DNA of 14,776 nt from positions 1 to 14,776 of the forward strand of contig DATJNS010000468.1 of NCBI GenBank assembly GCA_035507915.1, given 5' to 3'. Below the pieces are notes generated by a model. That model did not search any database and had not been told where the DNA came from. It saw nothing but the letters and a program-made list of their open reading frames with translations. Below are positions 6,332-13,868 of this stretch, in pieces. Numbering within the stretch: position 1 is the stretch's first letter; each line of letters begins with the position of its first letter. This stretch comes from JACQAI01 sp035507915 (lineage in GTDB: Bacteria > Pseudomonadota > Alphaproteobacteria > Elsterales > Elsteraceae). The position numbers and the translations under genes were made by a program.

Positions 6332-6967
6332 GTGCCCGTCATAGCGGTCGACGGCCCGGCAGCGTCCGGCAAAGGCACGCTGGCGCGCCGGCTCGCCGAG
6401 CATTTCGGTTTCGAGTGGCTCGACACGGGCCTGCTCTATCGCGCGGTCGCGGCGCGCGTGCCGCCGCGCGACCAAGGGACGCGCCAGGGTATCGATGACG
6501 CGCAGGCGATCGCGGTGGCGCGCAGCTTCGACGCCGCATGGCTGGCCGATCCGAGCTTGCGCGGCGAGGCGAGCGGGCGGCGCGCCTCGCTGGTGTCCGG
6601 CATCGCGGAGGTGCGGGCGGCGCTGCTCGAATATCAGCGCGCGTTCGCGCGCCGGAATCCCGGCGCGGTGCTCGACGGACGCGACATCGGCACGGTCGTC
6701 TGCCCCGACGCCACGGCCAAGCTGTTCGTCACCGCGTCGGTCGAGGTCAGGGCGGCTAGACGCTTGAAAGAGTTGCGGGATGCCGGGACTCAAACTATAT
6801 ATGCGGCCGTTCTGCAGGACTTGATCGAACGCGACCGCCGCGACAGCCAGCGTGCGGCCGCTCCGTTGAAGGCAGCAGTCGACGCGCTGGTGCTTGATAC
6901 GTCGGGCTTCGATGCGGATCAGGCATTTGCCGCCGCGCTCGCTTTGATCGAACCTCAGATGATCTAG
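6332..6967 (+). CDS. cmk: Cytidylate (CMP/dCMP) kinase
   Basis: CMP kinase phosphorylates CMP and dCMP with ATP. From GTG 6332 the protein has 211 residues: P-loop GPAASGKGT (8-16), CMP-binding 'DTGLLYRAVA' (31-40), 'DGRDIGT' (115-121), and the lid 'LQDLIERDRRDSQRAAAPL' (161-179) with its arginines. GTG 6332 is preferred because family members begin 'MxIAIDGPAASGKGT' and GTGGGG lies 5 bases upstream; an in-frame GTG at 6302, just after the aroA stop, would add 10 residues. From about 6758 (AGA, then TTG, AAA, ACT, CAA, ACT, ATA, TAT) codon use is much less GC3-biased than in the first 140 codons, although the protein motifs stay intact. Confidence 0.95.
   Translation: MPVIAVDGPAASGKGTLARRLAEHFGFEWLDTGLLYRAVAARVPPRDQGTRQGIDDAQAIAVARSFDAAWLADPSLRGEASGRRASLVSGIAEVRAALLEYQRAFARRNPGAVLDGRDIGTVVCPDATAKLFVTASVEVRAARRLKELRDAGTQTIYAAVLQDLIERDRRDSQRAAAPLKAAVDALVLDTSGFDADQAFAAALALIEPQMI
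6773..6801 (+). promoter_or_regulatory. Possible internal promoter in cmk serving rpsA
   Basis: TTGCGG (6773-6778) and TATATA (6796-6801) are spaced 17 bases inside the 3' part of cmk, in an AT-rich patch that is exceptional for this region. rpsA is known to have promoters of its own inside or after cmk in other bacteria. Both boxes are only partial matches. Confidence 0.3.
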
Positions 6968-6971
6968 CGAT

Positions 6972-7054
6972 CCGAACCACGCCGCACCCCAAGGCGTTGT
7001 GGTTTTCGGCCCGCCGGGTCCCTTCGGTGCCGGCCGCGAGTTCGCGTGGCCGGC
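6972..7054 (+). promoter_or_regulatory. Structured 5' region upstream of rpsA (two hairpins)
   Basis: The 205 bases between cmk and rpsA hold two foldable elements. The first (6972-7009) pairs ccgaaccac with gtggttttcgg around an inner gcc/ggc, with small bulges; the TTTT on its 3' side could also make it a weak terminator for cmk. The second (7029-7054) pairs gccggcc with ggccggc and has an inner gcg/cgc stem with an AGTT tetraloop. S1 autoregulates through its leader in gammaproteobacteria; a similar role here is inference. Confidence 0.4.
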
Positions 7055-7172
7055 TTGTGCAACTCTAGACCCTGCTCCCGCGCGTGTGGTCCGGCGCCGG
7101 CGGCATGGGGATTGGGTCGCGGCGTCCGGCGCCGCGGCATGGTCCGCAAGGGCAATCGGGACAGGAGATGCA

Positions 7173-8978
7173 ATGGCCAAAGCGACCGCTCAGTCCATGC
7201 TTTTGGACGCCCCGCAAACCGAGAATTTCGCTGCGCTGCTCGACCAGAGCCTGGGCGTCGGCGACCGGCTGGAGGGCACCGTCATCAAGGGCACCGTGGT
7301 GTCCGTCGACGGCGATGCCGCGCTGATCGACGTGGGGTTGAAATCGGAAGGTCGCGTGCCGTTGCGTGAGTTCGCGGTCGCGGGCGCCGCGCCCGAGATC
7401 AAGGTCGGCGACATCGTCGAGGTCTTCCTCGAGCGCATGGAGGACAAGAACGGCGAAGCCTCGCTCAGCCGCGAGAAGGCCCGCCGCGAGGAGGCTTGGA
7501 ACCTGCTCGAGAAGGCGTTCCAGGACAGCCAGCGCGTCACCGGCGTGATCTTCGGGCGGGTCAAGGGCGGCTTCACGGTCGATCTGTCGGGCGCCGTCGC
7601 GTTTCTTCCCGGCAGCCAGGTCGACATCCGGCCGGTGCGCGACATCGGACCGCTGCTGGGCACGCAGCAGCCGTTCCAGATCCTCAAGATGGACCGCCGC
7701 CGCGGCAACATCGTGGTGTCGCGCCGCGCCGTGCTCGAGGAGAGCCGCGCCGAGCAGCGCTCCGAGCTGGTCGCCTCGCTCAAGGAGGGCCAGGTCCTCC
7801 AGGGCGTGGTCAAGAACATCACCGACTACGGCGCGTTCGTCGATCTCGGCGGCGTCGACGGCCTGCTGCACGTGACCGACATCGCCTGGCGGCGCATCAA
7901 CCATCCGTCGGAGGCGCTGACCATCGGCCAGAACGTCACCGTCCAGGTGATCCGCTTCAATCCGGAGACCCAGCGCATCAGCCTCGGCATGAAGCAGCTC
8001 GAGGCCGATCCGTGGGAGGGCGTCGATCTCAAGTACCCGGTCAACGCCAAGTTCGTCGGGCGCGTCACCAACATCACGGACTACGGCGCGTTCGTCGAGC
8101 TCGAGCCCGGCATCGAGGGCCTGGTCCACGTCTCGGAGATGAGCTGGACCAAGAAGAACGTGCATCCCGGCAAGATCGTGTCGACCAGCCAGGAGGTCGA
8201 GGTCATGGTCCTCGACGTCGATCCGCAGAAGCGGCGGATCAGCCTGGGCCTGAAGCAGTGCATGGACAATCCGTGGGGCCGCTTCGTCGAAGCCCATCCG
8301 GTCGGTGCCGACCTCGAGGGCGAGGTGCGCAACATCACCGAGTTCGGCCTGTTCGTCGGTTTGCCCGGCGACATCGACGGCATGGTCCACCTCTCCGACA
8401 TCGCCTGGAGCAAGCCCGGCGAAGAGGCGATCAAGGACTTCAAGAAGGGCGACATCGTGAAGGTGCGCGTGCTCGACGTCGACGTCGAGAAAGAGCGCAT
8501 CAGCCTCGGCATCAAGCAGCTCGAGGCCGACCCGTTCGAGAAGACCGGCGACACCCTCAAGAAGGGCGACGTCGTCACCACCACGGTCACCGCGATCCAG
8601 GACAACGGCATCGACGTGCAGACCGCCGACGGCGCGTTGGGCTTCATCCGCAAGGCCGAGCTGTCGCGCGAGCGCTCCGAGCAGCGGCCGGACCGTTTCG
8701 CGGTCGGCGAGAAGATCGACGCCAAGGTCGTGTCGGTCGATCGCGCCACGCGCAAGATCTCGCTGTCCATCAAGGCGCGCGAGGTCGAGGAGGAGAAGCA
8801 GGCGATGGCCGAGTACGGCTCGTCGGACTCGGGCGCCAGCCTGGGCGAGATCCTCGGCGCGGCGATCCGTCAGGCGCGCCAGAAGGACGAGCCCAAGGAG
8901 CCCAAGGCCGGCCGGTCGAAGAAGGCCAAGGCCGCCGAGGCGGGTGACGAGGCCAAGCCCGCGGACGACGAGTCATAG
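7173..8978 (+). CDS. rpsA: 30S ribosomal protein S1
   Basis: S1 helps the 30S subunit bind and unfold mRNA. The 601 residues contain six S1 (OB-fold) repeats at about 33-101, 120-186, 207-275, 292-362, 379-449 and 464-534. Repeats 3-5 carry strong family signatures such as 'NITDYGAFVDLGGVDGLLHV' and 'RISLG(M/L/I)KQ'. The C-terminus (about 565-601) is a Lys/Glu/Ala-rich low-complexity tail. ATG 7173 is chosen over the longer open frame from 6999 because AGGAG lies 5 bases upstream, 'MAKATAQ' resembles known S1 starts, and the upstream 58 codons do not look like protein. It sits in the classic cmk-rpsA-ihfB order. A 205-base structured leader precedes it and a GC-rich hairpin follows. Confidence 0.98.
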   Translation: MAKATAQSMLLDAPQTENFAALLDQSLGVGDRLEGTVIKGTVVSVDGDAALIDVGLKSEGRVPLREFAVAGAAPEIKVGDIVEVFLERMEDKNGEASLSREKARREEAWNLLEKAFQDSQRVTGVIFGRVKGGFTVDLSGAVAFLPGSQVDIRPVRDIGPLLGTQQPFQILKMDRRRGNIVVSRRAVLEESRAEQRSELVASLKEGQVLQGVVKNITDYGAFVDLGGVDGLLHVTDIAWRRINHPSEALTIGQNVTVQVIRFNPETQRISLGMKQLEADPWEGVDLKYPVNAKFVGRVTNITDYGAFVELEPGIEGLVHVSEMSWTKKNVHPGKIVSTSQEVEVMVLDVDPQKRRISLGLKQCMDNPWGRFVEAHPVGADLEGEVRNITEFGLFVGLPGDIDGMVHLSDIAWSKPGEEAIKDFKKGDIVKVRVLDVDVEKERISLGIKQLEADPFEKTGDTLKKGDVVTTTVTAIQDNGIDVQTADGALGFIRKAELSRERSEQRPDRFAVGEKIDAKVVSVDRATRKISLSIKAREVEEEKQAMAEYGSSDSGASLGEILGAAIRQARQKDEPKEPKAGRSKKAKAAEAGDEAKPADDES

Positions 8979-8990
8979 GTCGACGGCGCC

Positions 8991-9021
8991 CGCCATCCCG
9001 GCCCGCGCGGCCGGGGTGGCG
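8991..9021 (+). terminator. Strong hairpin after rpsA, without a U-run
   Basis: A 13-bp stem (8991-9003 with 9009-9021, one G-U pair) closes a 5-base loop 12 bases after the rpsA stop. No T-tract follows, so it is either a Rho-assisted stop or a 3'-end stabiliser rather than a standard intrinsic terminator. Confidence 0.5.
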
Positions 9022-9086
9022 CGCGGCCCCCGCCCCGTCGTCGCCGATAAGGTCTGGAAAAAGTCAACCAGGCGAACCACTTATCC

Positions 9087-9159
9087 TTGACGGTTGGGGA
9101 CGCCTCATGCAGGCTGCGGAAGCCCGGAGGATCGACCCCATCCGGGTGGGGGGACGTCG
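9087..9159 (+). promoter_or_regulatory. Possible ihfB promoter and start-proximal hairpin
   Basis: TTGACG at 9087-9092 makes a good -35 box, but no convincing -10 box is seen at 16-18 bases. Further down, cccgga (9123-9128) and tccggg (9141-9146) can pair just before the GGTGGGGGG ribosome-binding stretch. This could influence initiation at GTG 9160; it is a weak inference. Confidence 0.3.
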
Positions 9160-9462
9160 GTGACCAAATCGGAACTGATCCTCAAGCTTGCCGAGCTCAA
9201 CCCGCACCTCTATCAGCGGGACGTCGAGCGCATCGTCTCGACGATTTTCGACGAAATCGCCGCAGCGCTCGCGCGCGGCGATCGTGTCGAGCTGCGGGGC
9301 TTCGGCGCCTTCTCGGTCAAGCGCCGCGATGCCCGCATCGGGCGCAATCCGCGCACCGGCACCGCCGTCCAGGTCGGCGAGAAGTACATCCCGTTCTTCA
9401 AGACCGGCAAGCAGCTGCGCGACCGGCTGAACGACACCCCCGAGAGCCGCGTCGAGAGCTGA
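9160..9462 (+). CDS. ihfB: Integration host factor subunit beta
   Basis: IHF beta pairs with IHF alpha to bend DNA sharply at specific sites in promoters, origins and recombination loci. The 100-residue length is typical. The start 'MTKSELILKLAELNPHL' is the beta-subunit N-terminus. Helices 1-2 fill about 2-40, and the signature 'RGFGAFSVKRRDARIGRNP' (46-64) leads into the beta arm with Pro64, the intercalating proline, in 'NPRTG'. The C-terminal 'VGEKYIPFFKTGKQLRDRLN' is standard. The GTG at 9160 follows a GGTGGGGGG stretch; an ATG in frame at about 9106 would add 18 residues with no family similarity. Confidence 0.97.
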   Translation: MTKSELILKLAELNPHLYQRDVERIVSTIFDEIAAALARGDRVELRGFGAFSVKRRDARIGRNPRTGTAVQVGEKYIPFFKTGKQLRDRLNDTPESRVES

Positions 9463-9495
9463 GGTTCCGCGCCCGTCCCGGATCGTCGGAGCCGC

Positions 9496-9515
9496 TGCCC
9501 GCCGCGCGGTGGGCA
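9496..9515 (+). terminator. Hairpin between ihfB and the LapA-domain gene
   Basis: tgcccgcc (9496-9503) pairs with ggtgggca (9508-9515) around a 4-base gcgc loop, with one G-U pair, 33 bases after the ihfB stop. There is no U-tract, so any termination would be partial. Confidence 0.35.
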
Positions 9516-9558
9516 CCCGTGAGACGGATCTTGAGACGAGGATAATGAGGCGGGAGCC

Positions 9559-9903
9559 ATGAAACGCCTGTCGCTCGTCATCACCGTACCGCTGCTCGTC
9601 GTGCTGGTCGTGTTCGCGGTCGACAACCGCCAGAAGGTCGAGCTCAACCTGTGGCCGTTCGCCACGGTGACGACGTGGCTGTTCCTGCTCGCGCTCGGCA
9701 TGCTGGGGATCGGCGTGCTGGCCGGCGCGCTCTGGATGTGGCTGCCGCTGACGCGCTGGCGGCTGCGCGCGCGCAGCCATGAGCGCCGCGTGGTCGAGCT
9801 CGAGGCGGCGCTCGCGGAGAACCGCGCGATGGTGACCGAGCTGCGCGGCGGGGCGCGCGCGGAGGCGACGCTCGCCGCGCCGGTCACGCCGCCGCCGCAC
9901 TGA
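9559..9903 (+). CDS. lapA: LapA-domain (DUF1049) inner-membrane protein
   Basis: This 114-residue small membrane protein has two transmembrane helices at about 5-20 and 38-63. Between them is the family's short periplasmic segment 'VDNRQKVELNLWPF'. After the second helix comes a charged, coiled-coil-prone cytoplasmic tail (about 70-97), ending in a Pro/Ala stretch. In enterobacteria LapA works with LapB in lipopolysaccharide assembly and LpxC turnover; in alphaproteobacteria the gene commonly follows ihfB and its role is not established, so the symbol rests on the domain rather than proven function. GGGAG lies 4 bases before ATG 9559. The next gene starts 3 bases after its stop, so the two are probably co-transcribed. 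Confidence 0.85.
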   Translation: MKRLSLVITVPLLVVLVVFAVDNRQKVELNLWPFATVTTWLFLLALGMLGIGVLAGALWMWLPLTRWRLRARSHERRVVELEAALAENRAMVTELRGGARAEATLAAPVTPPPH

Positions 9904-9906
9904 GGC

Positions 9907-10851
9907 ATGCGGATCATCGACGACCGGGCGGTCGAACGCCGCCTCGCGCTGCCGCTGCTCATCGAGCGGTTGCGCGCGGCGTTTCGCGCCGACGCGTCGG
10001 TGCCGCTGCGCCATCATCATGCGATCGAGGTGCCCGACGCCGCGGCGGGCACCTTGCTCCTGATGCCGGCGTGGATCGCCGGGGGCTGTCTCGCGATCAA
10101 GCTCGTCACGGTGTTTCCCGACAACCAGCGGCGCAGCCTGTCGACCGTGCTGGCGTCGGTGCTGTTGCTGTCGGCGACGACCGGCGAGGCGCTCGCACTG
10201 GTCGCCGGCCGCGTGCTCACCGTGCGCCGCACTGCGGCGGCATCGGCGCTCGCCGCGTCGTACCTGGCGCGCGCGGACGCCGCGCATCTCGTGATGGTCG
10301 GCACCGGCGCGCTGGCGCCGGCGCTGATCGCCGCGCATGCCGCCGTGCGGCCGATCCGGCGCGTCAGCGTGTGGGGCCGCGATCCCGCCAAGGCGCGGGG
10401 GCTGGCGGACCGGCTCGCCGGGCAGGCCTTCGCGATCGCGCCGGTCGACGACCTCGAAGCGGCGGTGCGCACGGCCGACATCGTGTCGTGCGCGACTCTG
10501 ACGCGCGATCCGCTGGTGCGCGGCGAATGGCTCGCCCCCGGCGCGCATCTCGATCTGGTCGGCGGCTTCACGCCGGCGATGCGCGAGGCCGACGACACGG
10601 CGATCCGGCGCGCCGCCGTGTTCGTCGACACGCGCGCGGGTGCCACCAAGGAGGCCGGCGACATCGTCCAACCGCTCGCGTCGGGTGTGCTCGCCCGCGA
10701 GGCGATTCGCGCCGATCTCCACGATCTCGCGCGCGGTCGCGCGCCCGGCCGCGCCGCGCCCGACGAGATCACCCTGTTCAAGTCCGTCGGCACGGCGCTC
10801 GAGGACCTGGCTGCGGCGCAGCTCGCCTACGAAGGCGAGGTCCCGGGCTGA
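9907..10851 (+). CDS. Ornithine cyclodeaminase/mu-crystallin family protein, probable ketimine (pyrroline-2-carboxylate) reductase
   Basis: This 314-residue NAD(P)-dependent enzyme belongs to the OCD/mu-crystallin family. The substrate half contains 'RHHHAIEVPD' (35-44), Lys65 in 'IKLVTVFPDN' (64-73) and 'RRTAAASALAA' (107-117). The Rossmann half contains 'VGTGALAPALIAAH' (131-144), 'VWGRDPAKA' (155-163) and 'DIVSCAT' (191-197). 'HLDLVGGFTPAMREAD' (214-229) is the form seen in ketimine/delta1-pyrroline-2-carboxylate reductases, whereas true ornithine cyclodeaminases carry 'GDCPGKTEL' there, so a reductase in imino-acid or hydroxyproline metabolism is more likely than an ornithine deaminase. 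It begins 3 bases after the LapA-domain gene with no clear Shine-Dalgarno, which suggests translational coupling. The substrate is not provable from sequence. Confidence 0.85.
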   Translation: MRIIDDRAVERRLALPLLIERLRAAFRADASVPLRHHHAIEVPDAAAGTLLLMPAWIAGGCLAIKLVTVFPDNQRRSLSTVLASVLLLSATTGEALALVAGRVLTVRRTAAASALAASYLARADAAHLVMVGTGALAPALIAAHAAVRPIRRVSVWGRDPAKARGLADRLAGQAFAIAPVDDLEAAVRTADIVSCATLTRDPLVRGEWLAPGAHLDLVGGFTPAMREADDTAIRRAAVFVDTRAGATKEAGDIVQPLASGVLAREAIRADLHDLARGRAPGRAAPDEITLFKSVGTALEDLAAAQLAYEGEVPG

Positions 10852-10872
10852 CGCCGGGCCGACGCCGCGCTC

Positions 10873-10899
10873 TGGACCCTCCGGGCGTTCTGGGATAAG
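10873..10899 (+). promoter_or_regulatory. Candidate promoter just upstream of pyrF
   Basis: TGGACC (10873-10878) and GATAAG (10894-10899) are separated by 15 bases, a short spacer. The -10 box ends 10 bases before the pyrF ATG, so the transcript would have a leader of only a few bases. It shares 'ATAAGCC' with the box at the aroA start. Confidence 0.35.
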
Positions 10900-10909
10900 C
10901 CTCCGCGCG

Positions 10910-11650
10910 ATGGCCGCCGCATCCGCTGCCCGCCTGTTCTGCGCCCTCGACACGGTCGATCTGGCGCTCGCTCGGCATCTGGCGCGCCAGCTCGCGGGCT
11001 TGGTCGACGGCGTCAAGCTCGGGCTCGAGTTCTTCACCGCCAACGGCCCCGCCGGCGTGCGCGCGATCCAGCAGCACGGCCTGCCGATCTTTCTCGACCT
11101 GAAGTTCCATGACATTCCCAACACGGTCGCCGGCGGCATGCAGGCGGCTGCCGCGCTCGGCGTCGCCATCATCACGGTGCACGCCTCCGGCGGTGCGGCG
11201 ATGCTGAGCGCCGCGGTGACCGCCGCGCGCGCCGGCGCGGCCGCCAGCAAGGTGGCGCCGCCCAAGCTGGTCGGCATCACGGTGCTGACCAGCCTCGGCG
11301 AGGAGGATTTGGCCGCGGTCGGCCAGCAGGGACCGTTGCCCCGTCAGGCGGAGCGCCTGGCCGATCTCAGCCTCGCGGCCGGGCTCGACGGCGTGGTGTG
11401 CTCGGCGCGCGAGGCCGCGCTCCTGCGCAAGCGCCTTGGGCCGACGGCGATGTTGGTCGTGCCGGGTCTGCGCCCGGTCTGGGCGGAGGCGCAGGACCAG
11501 AAGCGCGTGGTGACGCCGGGCGACGCGGTCAGGCTCGGCGCCGACGTGCTGGTGATCGGCCGGCCGATCACGACGGCGCGCGACCCGGCCGACGCGGCGC
11601 GCCGCATCGTTGCCGAGATGCGCGGTGAGCCGGTGGGCGCGCCGGCATGA
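10910..11650 (+). CDS. pyrF: Orotidine 5'-phosphate decarboxylase
   Basis: PyrF converts OMP to UMP, the last step of de novo UMP synthesis. The 246-residue TIM barrel shows 'CALDTVDL' (11-18), 'VDGVKLGLEFF' (32-42), the catalytic Asp/Lys array 'DLKFHDIPNT' (63-72), 'GLDGVVCS' (158-165), the phosphate-binding 'PGLRP' (185-189) and 'ADVLVIGRPIT' (211-221). Length is normal. ATG 10910 has no Shine-Dalgarno, but a GATAAG -10-like box ends 10 bases upstream, so initiation may be leaderless. The stop overlaps the accD start (ATGA at 11647), indicating translational coupling. In many relatives trpF, trpB and trpA lie between pyrF and accD; here nothing does. Confidence 0.96.
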   Translation: MAAASAARLFCALDTVDLALARHLARQLAGLVDGVKLGLEFFTANGPAGVRAIQQHGLPIFLDLKFHDIPNTVAGGMQAAAALGVAIITVHASGGAAMLSAAVTAARAGAAASKVAPPKLVGITVLTSLGEEDLAAVGQQGPLPRQAERLADLSLAAGLDGVVCSAREAALLRKRLGPTAMLVVPGLRPVWAEAQDQKRVVTPGDAVRLGADVLVIGRPITTARDPADAARRIVAEMRGEPVGAPA

Positions 11651-12576
11651 ACTGGCTCACCAACTTCGTGCGGCCGAAGATCCGTGCGCTGGTCCAGCGC
11701 ACGGTCGAGGTGCCCGAGAACCTGTGGGACAAGTGCCCGGCCTGCGGCGCGATGATCTTCCACCGCGAGCTCGACGCCAACCTGCGCGTCTGCACCCATT
11801 GCGGCAACCATCTGCGGCTCGACGCCGCGCGGCGGCTCGAATTGCTGCTCGACGATGGCTTCGTGCGCCTCGAGCTGCCGCGCGCGCCGGTCGATCCGCT
11901 GAAGTTCCGTGATCGCAAGCGCTACACCGAACGATTGAAGGAGGCTCAGGCGAAGCGCGCCGATCAGGACGCGTTGCTGGTCGGCGACGGCACGATCGAC
12001 GGCGTGCCGGCGGTCGTCGCGGTGTTCGAGTTCGGCTTCATGGGCGGCTCGATGGGCATCGCGGTCGGCGACGGGCTGATCCGCGCCGCCGAGCGCGCGG
12101 TCGAGCGCCGCGCCGCCCTCGTGGTCGTGCCGGCCTCGGGCGGCGCGCGCATGCAGGAGGGTATCCTGTCGTTGATGCAGATGCCGCGCAGCACGATCGC
12201 GGTGTCGCTGGTGCGCGAGGCGGGCCTGCCCTATCTCGTGCTGCTGACCGATCCGACGACCGGCGGCGTCAGCGCATCGCTCGCGATGCTCGGCGACGTG
12301 CTGATCGCCGAGCCTGGCGCGGTGATCGGCTTCGCCGGCGCGCGCGTGATCGAGGAGACCATCCGCGAGAAGCTGCCCGAGGGCTTTCAACGCGCCGAAT
12401 ACCTGCTCGAGCACGGCATGATCGACATGGTGGTGCCGCGCAAGGACCTCAAGGACACGATCGCGCGCGTGATCGCGCTGTTGACCCATCGACCGCCGGC
12501 GATCAACGGCACGCGCATGCCGGCGCTGCCCGGCGCGTCTGGCGGCTCGACCGGAGGTGCGGCTGGCGCTCCCTGA
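11647..12576 (+). CDS. accD: Acetyl-CoA carboxylase carboxyltransferase subunit beta
   Basis: AccD, with AccA, transfers the carboxyl group from biotin to acetyl-CoA to make malonyl-CoA, the committed step of fatty acid synthesis. The 309 residues begin with the zinc ribbon C30-x2-C33 / C49-x2-C52 ('CPAC', 'CTHC') and continue with the carboxyltransferase crotonase-like core: 'GFMGGSMGIAVGD' (129-141), 'SGGARMQEG' (163-171), 'PTTGGVSAS' (202-210), 'GFAGARVIEET' (227-237) and 'KLPEGFQRAE' (241-250). The C-terminus is a short Gly/Ser/Ala tail. The ATG overlaps the pyrF stop by 4 bases, and its own end overlaps folC by 20 bases. The accD-folC pairing is common in bacteria. Confidence 0.98.
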   Translation: MNWLTNFVRPKIRALVQRTVEVPENLWDKCPACGAMIFHRELDANLRVCTHCGNHLRLDAARRLELLLDDGFVRLELPRAPVDPLKFRDRKRYTERLKEAQAKRADQDALLVGDGTIDGVPAVVAVFEFGFMGGSMGIAVGDGLIRAAERAVERRAALVVVPASGGARMQEGILSLMQMPRSTIAVSLVREAGLPYLVLLTDPTTGGVSASLAMLGDVLIAEPGAVIGFAGARVIEETIREKLPEGFQRAEYLLEHGMIDMVVPRKDLKDTIARVIALLTHRPPAINGTRMPALPGASGGSTGGAAGAP

Positions 12577-13846
12577 TCCCATCCTCGATCGTCTCAAGCA
12601 GCTGCACCCGCGTGTCATCGACCTGTCGCTCGACCGGATGCAGCGTCTGCTCGCGGCGCTCGGCGAACCGCAACGCCGCCTGCCGCCGGTCGTCCACGTC
12701 GCCGGCACCAACGGCAAGGGCTCGCTGATCGCGTACCTGAAGGCGATGGTCGAGGCGGCCGGCTACCGGCCCCACGTCTACATCTCGCCGCATCTCGTGC
12801 GCTTCAACGAACGCATCACGCTGGCCGGTGCCGTCATCGAGGATGCCGCGCTCGCGGACCTGTTGGAACGCTGCGAGCGCGCCAACGACGGCCGACCGAT
12901 CACCTTCTTCGAGATCACGACGGCGGCGGCCATGCTCGGCTTCGCCGAGACGCCGGCCGACGTGGTGCTGCTCGAGGTCGGGCTCGGCGGCCGGCTCGAC
13001 GCGACCAACGTGATCGAGCGTCCGGCGCTTGCCGCGATCACGCCGGTGTCGCTCGACCACCAGCACTATCTGGGCGACACCGTGACGGCGATCGCGGGCG
13101 AGAAGGCCGGCATCCTGAAGTCCGGCGTCACCGCGGTGATCGGCCCCCAGCCGGCCGACGCCGCGTCCGTCATCGCCGCGCGCGCTTCGGCGCTCGGCGC
13201 GCCGCTCTACCGCCACGGCGTGGAGTGGTCGGTCGAGCCGACCGCGTGCGGTTTCGTCTATCGCAGCGCGCGCTGGAACCTCGATCTGCCGCCGCCGGGC
13301 TTGTTCGGCTCCCATCAGATCGCCAATGCGGGCACCGCGGTCGCCTGCGCCGAGCGCCTGATCGATCGATTTCGCGCGACCCCCGAGACACTGGCGGACG
13401 GGCTGGGCTGGGTGCGTTGGCCGGCGCGGTTGCAGCATCTCGGTCGGGGGCCGCTGGTCGCCGGCTTGCCCCCCGGCATCGAGCTGTGGCTCGACGGCGG
13501 CCACAATGCCGACGCCGGCGCGGCGCTGGCGCTCAGTCTCGAGGCGTGGCGCGATCGGCCCGTGCGCCTGGTCGTCGGCATGCTCGACACCAAGGATCCC
13601 GTGGCGTTCCTGCGTCCGCTTCACGCCCGCGCGACGTCGCTCCGAACGGTGACGATCGCGGGCGAGGCGCACGCGGTACCGGCCGAGCGTTTGGCCACGT
13701 TGGCGCGCGAGGCCGGGTTCGACGCGCAGCCCGCCGGCAGCGTCGGTGCAGCCGTCGCCGCGCATGCGGCAGCGGGCGCGCCCGCCCGCATCCTGATCTG
13801 CGGCTCGCTCTATCTCGCCGGCACGGTGCTGGCCGAGAACGGGTGA
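12557..13846 (+). CDS. folC: Folylpolyglutamate synthase / dihydrofolate synthase
   Basis: FolC is an ATP-dependent Mur-ligase-fold enzyme that adds glutamate to dihydropteroate and to folates. The 429 residues contain the P-loop 'VAGTNGKGS' (48-56), 'SPHLVRFNERI' (77-87), 'VGLGGRLDATN' (141-151), 'DHQHYLGDT' (167-175), 'EKAGILK' (182-188), 'GSHQIANAG' (251-259) and 'DGGHNADAG' (313-321), all in family order. The GTG start at 12557 gives the expected N-terminus 'LPDPILDRLKQLHP', but GGAGG (12553-12557) overlaps the start codon itself, too close for ordinary initiation. Translation therefore probably depends on coupling to accD, which it overlaps. The gene ends 22 bases before the convergent trxA stop. 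Confidence 0.97.
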   Translation: MRLALPDPILDRLKQLHPRVIDLSLDRMQRLLAALGEPQRRLPPVVHVAGTNGKGSLIAYLKAMVEAAGYRPHVYISPHLVRFNERITLAGAVIEDAALADLLERCERANDGRPITFFEITTAAAMLGFAETPADVVLLEVGLGGRLDATNVIERPALAAITPVSLDHQHYLGDTVTAIAGEKAGILKSGVTAVIGPQPADAASVIAARASALGAPLYRHGVEWSVEPTACGFVYRSARWNLDLPPPGLFGSHQIANAGTAVACAERLIDRFRATPETLADGLGWVRWPARLQHLGRGPLVAGLPPGIELWLDGGHNADAGAALALSLEAWRDRPVRLVVGMLDTKDPVAFLRPLHARATSLRTVTIAGEAHAVPAERLATLAREAGFDAQPAGSVGAAVAAHAAAGAPARILICGSLYLAGTVLAENG

Positions 13847-13868
13847 GCAACCGCGCGCGCGAAAGAGT

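Noticed and set aside
3531..6426. Long minus-strand open frames of about 520 codons opposite the lyase, aroA and cmk
   Set aside because: They are Arg/Ala/Asp/His-rich shadows of well-supported genes, with no recognisable motif.
9064..11280. A 738-codon minus-strand open frame opposite ihfB, lapA, the OCD-family gene and pyrF
   Set aside because: The product is Arg/Ala/Gln/His-rich low-complexity sequence typical of antisense frames in high-GC genes, and all four plus-strand genes carry clear family motifs.
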